A DNA stretch of 64,000 nucleotides from Blattabacterium sp. (Cryptocercus punctulatus) str. Cpu (GCF_000236405.1 NC_016621.1:285001-349000), one strand, 5' to 3'; counted from the first letter of the stretch, positions 9,396 to 19,164 are shown. The notes: a model not told the origin generated them from the sequence alone. Program-made: numbers and translations.

Positions 9396-10369
9396 TGATT
9401 GAAATAGGAATTATAGGAGGTACTGGATATACTTCGGGAGAATTAATTAGATTAATAATTAATCATTCAAAAGCAAGGATTAATAGTGTGGTTAGCAGAA
9501 GTAAACCAGGAAAATTAATTCATTCGGTACATCAAGATTTATTAGGAGAAATAGATGATTTGAAGTTTACTGATTCCTTAAGCAAAAAAATTGATGTAGT
9601 ATTTATATGTTCCGGCCATGGACAATCTATCAAAGAATTAAAAAATATATCCGAAAGTATAAAAGTAATTGATCTTAATCAAGATTTTAGAATTATAAAT
9701 CATTCAGTTTTCAGAAATAGAAATTTTATTTATGGATTACCAGAATTACAGAAAGATATCATTAAAAAATCTAGTAATATTTCTAATCCAGGATGTTTTT
9801 CTACAGCTATTCTTTTAGCTATTTTACCTTTAGCTAAAGAAAAATTATTAAAAAATGATATTCATATAAGTGCAATAACTGGTTCCACAGGATCTGGAAA
9901 AAGAAATCTCGATACAAATCATTTTAGCTGGAGAAATAATAATATTTCTTCTTATAAAATATTTAAACATCAGCATTTACAAGAAGTAAAACAAACTATT
10001 CTTCAAATGCAAAATAATTTCCATTCGGAAATTTATCTTATTCCTTATAGAGGAAATTTCTCTAGAGGAATTATAGTTACTTTATATACTTATTCTAGTT
10101 TTTCTTTAGAAAAAAATAAGGAAATATATAAGGAATATTATAAAAATCATCCTTTTGTAGAAATATCGAACATAAATGTTGATGTAAAACAAGTGGTAAA
10201 TACCAATAAGTGTATTTTGCATCTTCTTAAAGAAAAGGATCAACTGATTGTTATAAGTGTTATAGATAATATGATAAAAGGAGCTTCTGGACAAGCTATA
10301 CAGAATATGAACCTTTTATTTAATTTAGATGAAACTTGTGGTTTAAAATTAAAATCCATTCGTTTTTAA
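9395..10369 (+). CDS. argC: N-acyl-gamma-glutamyl-phosphate reductase
   Basis: The 324-residue enzyme reduces N-acyl-glutamyl phosphate to the semialdehyde using NADPH, the third step from glutamate to ornithine. It has an N-terminal Rossmann motif IGGTGYTSGEL and the active-site cysteine in NPGCFSTAILL near residue 133. The C-terminal half keeps the HQHLQE histidine stretch and IPYRGNFSRGI. The length is slightly below the usual 340-350. Its ATG shares a base with the argG stop, and argD begins 11 bases after its stop, so translational coupling is likely. Confidence 0.95.
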   Translation: MIEIGIIGGTGYTSGELIRLIINHSKARINSVVSRSKPGKLIHSVHQDLLGEIDDLKFTDSLSKKIDVVFICSGHGQSIKELKNISESIKVIDLNQDFRIINHSVFRNRNFIYGLPELQKDIIKKSSNISNPGCFSTAILLAILPLAKEKLLKNDIHISAITGSTGSGKRNLDTNHFSWRNNNISSYKIFKHQHLQEVKQTILQMQNNFHSEIYLIPYRGNFSRGIIVTLYTYSSFSLEKNKEIYKEYYKNHPFVEISNINVDVKQVVNTNKCILHLLKEKDQLIVISVIDNMIKGASGQAIQNMNLLFNLDETCGLKLKSIRF

Positions 10370-10380
10370 TAGAAAAAAAA

Positions 10381-11514
10381 ATGGAACTATTTGACGTTTA
10401 TCCAGTTTTAGATATAGAATTAACCAAGAGTAAAGGAATCTATGTTTTTGATAAAAAAGGACATATGTATTTAGATTTTTATGGAGGACATGCAGTCATT
10501 TCCATTGGTCATTCTCATCCATATTATATAAGATCCTTAACAGAACAAATTCATAAGATATCCTATTATTCAAATAGTGTTTTTATTTCTCAAAAAAAAG
10601 AATTAGCCTATTTACTTGGCTGTATTTCAGGATATGAAAACTATTCGTTATTTCTTTGCAATTCTGGTTCTGAATCTAATGAAAATGCATTGAAAATAGC
10701 TTCTTTTCATACAGGAAAAAAAAAAGTTATTGCTTTTAAAGGGGCATTTCATGGAAGAACGAGCGGTAGTTTATCCGTAACGGATAATCATAAAATTATA
10801 TCTCCTTTTAATACGCAACATAAAACTATATTTGTAGATTATAAAGATCTTAATTCCTTAGAAAAGGAATTAAAAAATGGTGATATTTGTGCCTTAATCA
10901 CGGAAGGAATACAAGGGGTATCTGGAATTATAGATCCTGGTTTAAATTATTTTCGTAAATATTGGGAACTTTGTATAAAATATGACACAATTTTTATTAT
11001 TGATGAGATTCAAAGTGGATATGGAAGAACTGGATCTTTTTTTTCTCACCAATTATATTCTATAAAACCAGATTTAATCACGATTGCTAAAGGTATGGGA
11101 AACGGATTTCCCATAGGAGGGGTTCTTATCCATCCTAAATTTAAACCATATTACGGAATGTTAGGAACTACATTTGGTGGAAATCATTTAGCTTGTGTAG
11201 CTGGTATTGCTGTATTAAAAATTATTCTCAAAGAAAATTTAATTGAAAATGCAAAAAAAATGGGAGAAATACTATTAAACGAATTGCGTAGGATTCCTAA
11301 AATAAAAAAAATAAGTGGTAGAGGACTTATGTTAGGGTTAGAATTTGATTTTCCTATTGATGATTTAAAAAATATTTTAATTTACAATGAAAAAGTATTT
11401 GTAGGAACATCCAATAACTCATATATATTACGATTGCTACCTCCACTTAGTATCAACCTAAGTCATATAAAATTATTTATTAAAAAACTAAAAAAGGCCT
11501 TATCATATATATAA
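10381..11514 (+). CDS. argD: Acetylornithine (or succinylornithine) aminotransferase
   Basis: This class III PLP aminotransferase converts the N-acyl-glutamate semialdehyde to N-acyl-ornithine using glutamate. I start it at 10381 (MELFDVYPVL, 377 residues); an upstream ATG at 10336 would overlap argC and adds an unconserved leader. Motifs are CNSGSESNENALK, FHGRTSGSLS, IIDEIQSGYGRTG with the PLP-ring Asp, and the Schiff-base lysine in TIAKGMGNGFPIGG. It sits between argC and carA with spacers of 11 and 3 bases. Related enzymes also accept LysA-pathway or succinylated substrates, so acyl specificity is not settled by sequence. Confidence 0.92.
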   Translation: MELFDVYPVLDIELTKSKGIYVFDKKGHMYLDFYGGHAVISIGHSHPYYIRSLTEQIHKISYYSNSVFISQKKELAYLLGCISGYENYSLFLCNSGSESNENALKIASFHTGKKKVIAFKGAFHGRTSGSLSVTDNHKIISPFNTQHKTIFVDYKDLNSLEKELKNGDICALITEGIQGVSGIIDPGLNYFRKYWELCIKYDTIFIIDEIQSGYGRTGSFFSHQLYSIKPDLITIAKGMGNGFPIGGVLIHPKFKPYYGMLGTTFGGNHLACVAGIAVLKIILKENLIENAKKMGEILLNELRRIPKIKKISGRGLMLGLEFDFPIDDLKNILIYNEKVFVGTSNNSYILRLLPPLSINLSHIKLFIKKLKKALSYI

Positions 11515-11517
11515 AAA

Positions 11518-12591
11518 ATGAAAAAAAATAATAGGAGTAAAAAGGCTATGCTTATATTGGAAGATGGAACTAAGTATGAAGCTTATCATTTTGGAGCTCC
11601 AGTTTCCTCTTCCGGAGAAGTAGTATTTAATACTGCTATGACCGGATATACGGAAAGTATGACGGATCCATCTTACAAAGGTCAAATTTTGACTTATACT
11701 TATCCTTTAATAGGAAATTATGGCATTCCTGCTCCATCTTCTAAAGAATCTATCCATGAATTTTACGAATCTGATAAGGTTCAAGTATCCGGCCTGATTA
11801 TTTCATATTATTCCAACCGTCCGTATCATTGGAATATGTATACGACTTTATCTGATTGGTTAAAAGAAAATGAAATTCCTGGATTATATGGGATAGATAC
11901 TAGATTTATTGCAAAAAAACTTATAAATAAAGGAGGATCCATGTTAGGTAAAATTTTAATAATGGAACAAGAAAATATTCCCTTTTATGATCCTAATAAA
12001 GAGAATCTTTCTAAAAAAGTTTCTACCTCTAAAAAAATCATATATGGAAATGGAAAATATAAAATATTACTTGTAGATTTTGGATTAAAAAATAATATTT
12101 TACGTTGTTTATTGCGAAGAAATTGTACCATAATAAGGGTCCCATGGGATTATGATTTTACGAAGGAAGAATATGATGGACTAGTCCTTTCTAATGGACC
12201 TGGAAATCCCCATATTTATGAAAAACCTATCTCCTATATTCGTATTGCTATGAAAAAAGAACGACCTATATTTGGGATATGTTTAGGAAATCAACTTTTG
12301 GGTATTGCTGCAGGAGGATATACTTATAAACTTCAGTATGCACATAGAGGACATAATCAACCGGTTGTATTTATAGAAACAGGACAAAATTTTATTACAT
12401 CCCAAAATCATGGATATGTTTTAGACACTACCAATATTTCTAGAGAATGGAAGATATTCTTTAAAAATTTAAATGATAACACTTGCGAAGGAATCATTCA
12501 TGATTTTAAACCTTTTTTTTCGGTTCAATTTCATCCAGAAGCATCCAGTGGACCGACCGATACCGAATTTTTATTCGATTTTTTTTATTAA
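11518..12591 (+). CDS. carA: Carbamoyl-phosphate synthase small (glutaminase) subunit
   Basis: The 357-residue subunit hydrolyses glutamine and channels ammonia to CarB, making carbamoyl phosphate for arginine and pyrimidines. The N-terminal half has the family-specific FNTAMTGYTESMTDPSY stretch. The C-terminal half is a class I glutamine amidotransferase with nucleophile Cys in FGICLGNQLLGIA, and His and Glu in QFHPEASSGPTD. Its location inside an arginine operon rather than with pyrimidine genes points to arginine-linked supply. The start at 11518 is 3 bases after the argD stop; an internal ATG at 11548 is an alternative. Confidence 0.96.
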   Translation: MKKNNRSKKAMLILEDGTKYEAYHFGAPVSSSGEVVFNTAMTGYTESMTDPSYKGQILTYTYPLIGNYGIPAPSSKESIHEFYESDKVQVSGLIISYYSNRPYHWNMYTTLSDWLKENEIPGLYGIDTRFIAKKLINKGGSMLGKILIMEQENIPFYDPNKENLSKKVSTSKKIIYGNGKYKILLVDFGLKNNILRCLLRRNCTIIRVPWDYDFTKEEYDGLVLSNGPGNPHIYEKPISYIRIAMKKERPIFGICLGNQLLGIAAGGYTYKLQYAHRGHNQPVVFIETGQNFITSQNHGYVLDTTNISREWKIFFKNLNDNTCEGIIHDFKPFFSVQFHPEASSGPTDTEFLFDFFY

Positions 12592-12635
12592 TTTGATTGG
12601 ATCTTCAAGAAAATTACAAAAATAGATAGTATGAA

Positions 12636-15600
12636 ATGAAAATAGATAAAATACTTATACTTGGATCAGGTGCATTAAAAATAGGAGAAGCTGGTGAATT
12701 TGATTATTCTGGAACACAAGCTTTAAAAGCTCTTAAAGAGGAGGGAATTTATACTATATTGATTAATCCAAATATCGCAACTGTTCAAACTTCGAAAGAA
12801 GTTGCTGACAAAGTTTATTTTCTACCTCTCACCTTTTTTTTTATAAAAAACGTCATTGAAAAGGAAAAACCAAAAGGAATTTTTCTTTCTTTTGGAGGAC
12901 AAACTGCATTAAATTGTGGAATAAAACTTTTTAAAGAAGGAATTATAGAAAAATATAAAATTCAAGTTTTAGGAACATCTATTGAATCTATAATGAACAG
13001 TGAAGATAGAAATCTATTTCGAAATCGGTTAAGTCGTATTAATATAAAAACGGCAAAAAGCTTTGTAGTCCATTCCATGGATCATGCCATATCCTATTCT
13101 TTAAAGATTGGGTTTCCTATTATAATTAGGTCTTCTTATACACTTGGAGGTTTAGGTAGTGGGTTTGCCAAAGATATTCATGATTTAAAGAAAATCGTCC
13201 GTAAAGCTTTCGATTACTCTTCTCAAGTTGTTGTAGAAGAATATTTAGAAGGATGGAAAGAAATTGAATATGAAATAGTTAGAGATAAATATAATAATTG
13301 TATTGCAGTATGCAATATGGAAAACTTTGATCCTATAGGAATTCATACTGGGGAAAGTATTGTGGTATCTCCTTCGCAGACTTTAACAAATTCAGAATAT
13401 TATGGTTTAAGAAATTTAGCTATCCATATAGCTAGGGATTTAGAGATAGTTGGAGAATGTAATGTTCAATTTGCATTAGATCCTAGATCGGAAGATTATC
13501 GTGTTATTGAAGTGAATGCACGTCTTTCTCGTTCTAGTGCTCTTGCTTCTAAAGCAACTGGTTATCCATTAGCTTTTGTTTCTGCAAAATTATCTATAGG
13601 ATATGGATTGCATGAATTAAAGAATTCGAATAAAAAAACTTATGCGTTTTTTGAACCCGCATTAGATTATGTAGTATGTAAAATTCCCAGGTGGGATCTA
13701 AATAAATTTTATGGTATTTCCAATAGAATTGGAAGTAGTATGAAAAGTATAGGAGAAGTTATGGCTATTGGAGGTTCGTTTGAAGAAGCCTTACAAAAAG
13801 GAATTAGAATGTTAGATATTGGAATGCTAGGATTCATAAATTCTAAAAAAAAAATTGGATCTACTCTTTTACTTAAGGAATTTTTGAAAAAACCAACTGA
13901 TCAAAGAATTCTATTTTTAGAAGAAGCTTTCGAAAAAGGAATTTCTATAAAAGAAATACATGATCTTACAAAGATAGATCCATGGTTTTTATACCAGTTA
14001 GATAACATATTTCAAACAAAAAAAGAGATTTCTTCTTATAACGATTGGAGGGATATTCCAGATGAATTATTACGTCAAGCTAAGAAAGAAGGATTTTCTG
14101 ATATGCAAATTGCTAACCTTTTTATTATTGATAATAAGGATCAAGATAATATTGATGCGATGGAAGAAAAAATAAGAAAATATAGAAAAGAAAAAGGAAT
14201 TATTCCATATGTTCGAAAAATTGATACTTTGGGTTCTGAATATACATCAGATAAAAATTATTTGTATTTAACCTACCATTCAATTCAACATGACGTTATT
14301 TATGAAAAAGATTATAAATCTGTAATTACTTTAGGATCTGGTGTTTATAAAATTGGAAGTAGTGTTGAATTTGATTGGTGTTGTGTAAATACATTAAATA
14401 CTATTAATAAAGAATCTTATAGATCAATAATGATTAATTACAATCCAGAAACAGTTAGCACAGATTTTGATGTTTGTGATCGTTTATATTTTGAAGAAAT
14501 TACTTTAGAACGTGTATTAGATATTATTGATTTAGAAAATCCAAAAGGAACAATAGTATCTATGGGAGGACAAATTCCCAATAACTTAGTTTTAAAACTT
14601 TATCAAAAAGGAGTAAAAATTCTAGGGACATCTCCTATTTCTATAGATCAAGTGGAAAATAGATATAAATTTTCTAACGCTATGGATCTTTTAGGTATTG
14701 GACAACCTAGATGGAAAGAATTATCAGATTTTGATAGTATTTATCAGTTTGTAGAAGAAGTAGATTATCCTATATTAGTTAGACCCTCTTATGTTCTTTC
14801 AGGTTCGTATATGAATGTTATTTCCAATTATGAAGAACTACAGCACTATCTTATTCGTAATAAAAAATCGGTGGATCATCCATTGGTGATCACAGAGTTT
14901 ATTAGAAATGCCAAAGAAATGGAATTAGATGCTGTTGCTCAAAATGGAGAGATATTATATTATGCTATATCAGAACATGTAGAATTTGCTGGAGTTCATT
15001 CAGGAGATGCTACTTTGGTATATCCTCCACATAATTTATATTTATCTACATTAAAGGAAATCATACGTATATCTAATAAAATAGCAAAATATTTTAATAT
15101 ATCTGGACCTTTTAATATTCAATTTTTATCTAAAGAAAATGAAGTAAAAGTAATTGAATGTAATTTGAGAGCTTCTAGGAGTTTTCCTTTTGTATCAAAA
15201 ATATCTAAGTTCAATATGATAGAACTCGCAACTCAAGTACTTCTTGGAAAGAAAAAAAAGAAAAAGGATCCTAATTTTTTTACTACTAATTTTTTAGGGA
15301 TAAAAGCCTCTCAATTTTCTTTTTCTAGGTTAAAAGATGCAGATCCTATATTAGGTGTAGATATGACTTCAACGGGAGAAGTAGGATGTTTAGGATATTC
15401 CTTTGATGAAGCTCTTTTAAAATCTATGCTTTCTGTTGGTTATACTATTCCAAAAAAGAATATTCTTATATCTAGTGGTCCGATGGATTCTAAATTAGAT
15501 TTGTTAAATATGGTTAAACTTTTGCATAAAAAAAGATATATATTATTTGCTACAGAAGGAACAAATAATTTTTTTTCCGATTGTGGAGTCCCATCAATAA

Positions 15601-15854
15601 GAGTTCATTGGCCAAATGAAAGAAAATATCCTAATGTAATTGACTTGATCAAAGATAGAAAATTCGATCTTATTATCAATATTCCTAAAAATTTAAGTAA
15701 ATTCGAGTTAGATAATGATTATGCGATAAGACGTTTTTCCGTAGATTTTAATATTCCTCTACTAACTAATACGCGCTTGGCAAAAGCTTTTATACAAGCT
15801 TTTTGTAATTTATCTATGGATAAACTATCCATAAATTCTTGGGATGAATATTAA
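12636..15854 (+). CDS. carB: Carbamoyl-phosphate synthase large subunit
   Basis: This 1072-residue synthetase uses bicarbonate, two ATP and glutamine-derived ammonia. The two homologous ATP-grasp halves are both complete: the first carries QTALNCGIKL and SYTLGGLGSGFA, the second LGSGVYKIGSSVEFDWC and VRPSYVLSGSYMNV. A C-terminal MGS-like allosteric domain follows (ATEGTNNFFSDCGV, LIINIPKN). The length matches the family. The start at 12636 is chosen because the ATG five bases upstream meets an immediate stop. Its end lies beside the transcarbamylase start. Confidence 0.97.
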   Translation: MKIDKILILGSGALKIGEAGEFDYSGTQALKALKEEGIYTILINPNIATVQTSKEVADKVYFLPLTFFFIKNVIEKEKPKGIFLSFGGQTALNCGIKLFKEGIIEKYKIQVLGTSIESIMNSEDRNLFRNRLSRINIKTAKSFVVHSMDHAISYSLKIGFPIIIRSSYTLGGLGSGFAKDIHDLKKIVRKAFDYSSQVVVEEYLEGWKEIEYEIVRDKYNNCIAVCNMENFDPIGIHTGESIVVSPSQTLTNSEYYGLRNLAIHIARDLEIVGECNVQFALDPRSEDYRVIEVNARLSRSSALASKATGYPLAFVSAKLSIGYGLHELKNSNKKTYAFFEPALDYVVCKIPRWDLNKFYGISNRIGSSMKSIGEVMAIGGSFEEALQKGIRMLDIGMLGFINSKKKIGSTLLLKEFLKKPTDQRILFLEEAFEKGISIKEIHDLTKIDPWFLYQLDNIFQTKKEISSYNDWRDIPDELLRQAKKEGFSDMQIANLFIIDNKDQDNIDAMEEKIRKYRKEKGIIPYVRKIDTLGSEYTSDKNYLYLTYHSIQHDVIYEKDYKSVITLGSGVYKIGSSVEFDWCCVNTLNTINKESYRSIMINYNPETVSTDFDVCDRLYFEEITLERVLDIIDLENPKGTIVSMGGQIPNNLVLKLYQKGVKILGTSPISIDQVENRYKFSNAMDLLGIGQPRWKELSDFDSIYQFVEEVDYPILVRPSYVLSGSYMNVISNYEELQHYLIRNKKSVDHPLVITEFIRNAKEMELDAVAQNGEILYYAISEHVEFAGVHSGDATLVYPPHNLYLSTLKEIIRISNKIAKYFNISGPFNIQFLSKENEVKVIECNLRASRSFPFVSKISKFNMIELATQVLLGKKKKKKDPNFFTTNFLGIKASQFSFSRLKDADPILGVDMTSTGEVGCLGYSFDEALLKSMLSVGYTIPKKNILISSGPMDSKLDLLNMVKLLHKKRYILFATEGTNNFFSDCGVPSIRVHWPNERKYPNVIDLIKDRKFDLIINIPKNLSKFELDNDYAIRRFSVDFNIPLLTNTRLAKAFIQAFCNLSMDKLSINSWDEY

Positions 15855-15861
15855 TAAATTT

Positions 15862-16821
15862 ATGAAAAGATTTTTTAGCGTTGAAGATGTTATAAACGTA
15901 TATGATATCATTAAAGAAGCCATAAATTTGAAGAAAAATCCATATTGTTTTCAACATATTGGGAAGAATAAAACAATTGGATTGGTATTTTTTAATCCTA
16001 GTTTACGTACAAGAATTAGTTGTCAAAAAGCTGCTTTTAACTTAGGAAGTAATACTTGGGTGTTAAATATTCATCGGGATTCCTGGAATATCGAAATGAA
16101 AGATGGAAATGTGATGAAAGATACTCAAGAACATATAAAGGAGGCTATTTCTGTAATGAGTTTATATTGTGACATTCTTGCAGTAAGAACTTTTCCTCAT
16201 CTTATAGACAGAGATTATGATTATAATGAAGTTCTTTTTAAGAAAATATTGAGCTATTCTAAAGTACCCGTAGTTAACATGGAAAGTGCTACTTTGCATC
16301 CTTTGCAGTCTTTAGCGGATGTAATGACTATTGCAGAATTTATACCTTTTTTTTCTAAAAAAAAATGTAAAGTAGTGTTAAGTTGGGCTCCTCATGTAAA
16401 GCCATTGCCACATTCTGTGGCAAATTCCTTTTCCCAATGGATATCCAAAATTGAAGAAATAGATTTAACCATTACTTGTCCAGAACAGTATGATTTATAT
16501 GAAGAATTTTCTAATGGAGTTTATACTACATATAACCAAAATGAAGCATTTTTAAATGCAGATTTTATTTATGCTAAAAATTGGAGTAGTTATCTAAATT
16601 ATGGAAAAATACTCTGTAATAATAATGATTGGATGATTACCGAAAGAAAAATGAAAATAACAAATAAAGCAAAATTTATGCACTGTTTACCTGTAAGGAG
16701 AAATATGGTAGTGGAAGATTCAGTTTTGGATAGTCCAAATTCCATTGTTTTGCAACAAGCAGAAAATAGAATTTATGCTTCGCAAATAATTTTCTTGAAA
16801 ATTTTACAATCTTTCTCATGA
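15862..16821 (+). CDS. argF': N-acyl-ornithine (acetyl/succinyl) carbamoyltransferase
   Basis: The 319-residue enzyme transfers a carbamoyl group to an N-acylated ornithine, the route used in Bacteroidota instead of ordinary ornithine transcarbamylase. It shows the carbamoyl-phosphate loop FNPSLRTRIS, the Bacteroidota-type MESATLHPLQSLADVMTIAEF, and MHCLPVRRNM near the C-terminus. At the position where acetylornithine enzymes have Glu and the succinylornithine enzyme has Pro (as I recall the published specificity switch), this protein has Gln in DTQEHIKEA. I prefer the start at 15862 (MKRFFSVEDV) because relatives start there; an in-frame ATG at 15844 overlaps carB by 11 bases. The argB ATG overlaps the stop (ATGA). 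Confidence 0.9.
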   Translation: MKRFFSVEDVINVYDIIKEAINLKKNPYCFQHIGKNKTIGLVFFNPSLRTRISCQKAAFNLGSNTWVLNIHRDSWNIEMKDGNVMKDTQEHIKEAISVMSLYCDILAVRTFPHLIDRDYDYNEVLFKKILSYSKVPVVNMESATLHPLQSLADVMTIAEFIPFFSKKKCKVVLSWAPHVKPLPHSVANSFSQWISKIEEIDLTITCPEQYDLYEEFSNGVYTTYNQNEAFLNADFIYAKNWSSYLNYGKILCNNNDWMITERKMKITNKAKFMHCLPVRRNMVVEDSVLDSPNSIVLQQAENRIYASQIIFLKILQSFS

Positions 16822-17609
16822 AAATACATATAGTAAAAATTGGAGGAAATTTAATTAGTGATCAAAAATGGCTTAATTTTTCTTTAAAAGAATTTGTAAA
16901 ACTACAAGGGAATAAGATATTAATTCATGGTGGAGGAAAAAAGGCTACCCTTATTTCTGATCAAATGGGGATTACTCCAAAATTTATACAAGGAAGAAGG
17001 ATTACGGATAAAGAAACGATTGACCTAGTTGTCATGACCTATGCTGGTCTTATAAATAAAAATATTGTCGCAAGATTACAATCTTATTACTGTAATGCTT
17101 TGGGATTATGTGGTGCAGATGGAAATTGTCTTAAGTCATGCTTCCGTTTAAAAAAAAAAAATACCGATATTGATTATGGATATGTAGGGGATATCACCAA
17201 TAAAAGTGTTAATACATATTTTATAAAATTTCTTTTGAAAAATAATATTGTTCCTGTATTATGTTCTATCACTCATAATGGTAAAGGAAATCTTCTAAAT
17301 ACGAATGCAGATACTATAGCTGCATGGATTGCTATATCATTGAAAAAGAATTTTAAGGATGAAATAGAGTTACATTTTTGTTTCGAAAAAAAGGGGGTAT
17401 TACGAGATTTACATGATGAAGAATCCTATTTAAAAAAAATAGATTTTACTTTATTTCAAATAATAAAAAAAAATCATACTATTAAAAATGGGATGATACC
17501 AAAATTAGAAAATGCCTTCCTTGCATTAAAAAATGGAGTATCTAAGGTAAGTATTGGTCATCCATATTATTTAAATGATCTTAATAATAAGACCATTATA
17601 TGTCTGTAG
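16818..17609 (+). CDS. argB: N-acyl-glutamate kinase
   Basis: This amino-acid kinase family protein (263 residues) phosphorylates N-acyl-glutamate, the second ornithine step. It begins with the conserved MKIHIVKIGGNLI, then LIHGGGKKATLISDQ and GLCGADGNC, and ends with a KNGMIPKLENAF lysine loop. It overlaps the transcarbamylase stop by four bases and the argE-like gene by ten. No N-terminal extension typical of arginine-inhibited hexameric forms is present, so it may not be feedback regulated; that is inference. Confidence 0.95.
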   Translation: MKIHIVKIGGNLISDQKWLNFSLKEFVKLQGNKILIHGGGKKATLISDQMGITPKFIQGRRITDKETIDLVVMTYAGLINKNIVARLQSYYCNALGLCGADGNCLKSCFRLKKKNTDIDYGYVGDITNKSVNTYFIKFLLKNNIVPVLCSITHNGKGNLLNTNADTIAAWIAISLKKNFKDEIELHFCFEKKGVLRDLHDEESYLKKIDFTLFQIIKKNHTIKNGMIPKLENAFLALKNGVSKVSIGHPYYLNDLNNKTIICL

Positions 17610-18679
17610 TGAAATTGAAAGTTTTAAAGGAAGAAGCTATAAAACTTCTTATACAAATAATTAATACTCCATCTCTATCTAAAAAAGAAAAAAAGGTCTC
17701 TTATCTGATAGAAAACTATATTTCTAAATATGGATTTTACATAAAAAGAAAATTTAACAATATATGGACAGAAAATACTAATTATAATAAAAAAAAAAAT
17801 ATTCGTACTATCCTATTGAATTCTCATCATGATACAGTAAAACCAGGAAAAAATTGGGAAACTGATCCTTTTACTTCAATAAAAAAAGAGGATAAGTTAA
17901 TAGGATTAGGAAGTAACGATGCGGGAGCTTCCGTTGTTTCCTTAATTTCTACCTTTATCTATTTAAGTAATTTCTATGTATTACCTTACAAATTGGTACT
18001 TTCTATTACTGCAGAAGAAGAAATTTCGGGATCATTAGGCGTAAGATCAATTTTACCTGAATTAGGATATATTGACTTAGGAATAATAGGAGAACCAACA
18101 AAAATGAAAGTGGCAATAGCTGAAAAAGGATTGATCATATTAGATGGAATTTCAGAAGGAAAAACTGGACATTCTGCAAGTAATCAAGGGGTTAATGCCA
18201 TTTATATTGCTACAAAAGATATAGAATTTTTAAGAAATTTTCAATTTGATCGAAAATCTAAATTGCTCGGATTTCCAATATTAACGGTTACTCAAATAAA
18301 AGGGGGGATACAGCATAATGTTATTCCTGATTTATGCTCTTTTGTCATTGATATTAGAACTAATGAATTATATTCCAATGAGGAATTAATTGAAATAATA
18401 CAAAAAAAAATTCGTTCTAAAATAAAACCACGTTCTTTACATTTCCATTCTTCTTTCATAAATCCAATACATCCCATTGTATTAAAAGCAAAATTAATAG
18501 GTATAAAAACTTATGGATCTCCTACCTTATCTGACCAAAGTATTATGCCATTTCCAACCATTAAAATTGGTGTAGGAGACAGCATACGCTCTCATACTCC
18601 TAATGAGTATGTTCTTATTTCAGAAATTCTAGATGGAATAGATATTTACATACGTTTGTTAAAAGACTTTCAATTTTAA
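17600..18679 (+). CDS. argE: M20 family deacylase, probable acyl-ornithine/acyl-citrulline deacylase
   Basis: This 359-residue zinc amidohydrolase of the ArgE/DapE (M20) family should remove the acyl group late in arginine synthesis, from N-acyl-citrulline if the transcarbamylase works on acyl-ornithine. Metal and catalytic motifs are present: NSHHDTVKPG, GSNDAGAS, TAEEEISGS, GEPTKMKVA and a C-terminal SIRSHTPNEY histidine. It is the last arginine gene here; argH does not follow it. The ATG at 17600 overlaps argB by ten bases. By sequence alone a DapE (succinyl-diaminopimelate) role cannot be excluded, but the operon favours arginine. Confidence 0.85.
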   Translation: MSVVKLKVLKEEAIKLLIQIINTPSLSKKEKKVSYLIENYISKYGFYIKRKFNNIWTENTNYNKKKNIRTILLNSHHDTVKPGKNWETDPFTSIKKEDKLIGLGSNDAGASVVSLISTFIYLSNFYVLPYKLVLSITAEEEISGSLGVRSILPELGYIDLGIIGEPTKMKVAIAEKGLIILDGISEGKTGHSASNQGVNAIYIATKDIEFLRNFQFDRKSKLLGFPILTVTQIKGGIQHNVIPDLCSFVIDIRTNELYSNEELIEIIQKKIRSKIKPRSLHFHSSFINPIHPIVLKAKLIGIKTYGSPTLSDQSIMPFPTIKIGVGDSIRSHTPNEYVLISEILDGIDIYIRLLKDFQF

Positions 18680-18719
18680 AACAAAAAAGGTAAATTTGTC
18701 TTGTTATTATTTTATTTAA

Positions 18720-19052
18720 ATGGAAAAAAGTATGATACAAGAAATAAACGATGATAACTTTGAAAAAGTTGTTCTTGAATCGGATAAACCGATTTTAGTA
18801 GATTTTTGGGCTCCATGGTGTGCTCCATGTAGAACTTTATCTGCTATATTAAAAGATCTATACATAGAGTATAAAGAAAAAGCTATGGTTTTCCAGTTAA
18901 ATGTAGATAAAAATCCAAAAACTTCTTCTAAATATGGAATCCGAAGTATTCCTACCATGTTTTTTTTTAAAAACGGAGAAAAAAAAGATATGCATATTGG
19001 AGTTGCCTCTAAAGAGGAGATAAGTAAAAAATTAGATTCTTTAATAAAATAA
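18720..19052 (+). CDS. trxA: Thioredoxin
   Basis: The 110-residue thioredoxin fold protein has an active site WCAPCR where the common form is WCGPC; the cis-proline is in RSIPTMFFFKNG. Thioredoxins supply electrons to ribonucleotide reductase, peroxiredoxin and methionine sulfoxide reductase; nrdA and a peroxiredoxin are in this window. The Gly-to-Ala change between the cysteines may tune redox potential but is not disabling. An internal Met5 could be the start. It lies between the arginine operon and tRNA-Asp. Confidence 0.93.
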   Translation: MEKSMIQEINDDNFEKVVLESDKPILVDFWAPWCAPCRTLSAILKDLYIEYKEKAMVFQLNVDKNPKTSSKYGIRSIPTMFFFKNGEKKDMHIGVASKEEISKKLDSLIK

Positions 19053-19068
19053 GAATTCAATAAATTTT

Positions 19069-19142
19069 GGTCTGGTAGTTCAGTTGGTTAGAATACATGC
19101 CTGTCACGCATGGGGTCGCGGGTTCAAATCCCGTCCAGACCG
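19069..19142 (+). tRNA. tRNA-Asp (GTC)
   Basis: This is a 74-base cloverleaf with a perfect seven-pair acceptor stem GGTCTGG/CCAGACC, T-loop TTCAAAT and anticodon GTC at 19103-19105. The discriminator is G; CCA is not encoded. It follows trxA by 16 bases and is probably read from the same transcript. Confidence 0.97.
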
Positions 19143-19164
19143 CATTTAAAAAAAATAAACTACT

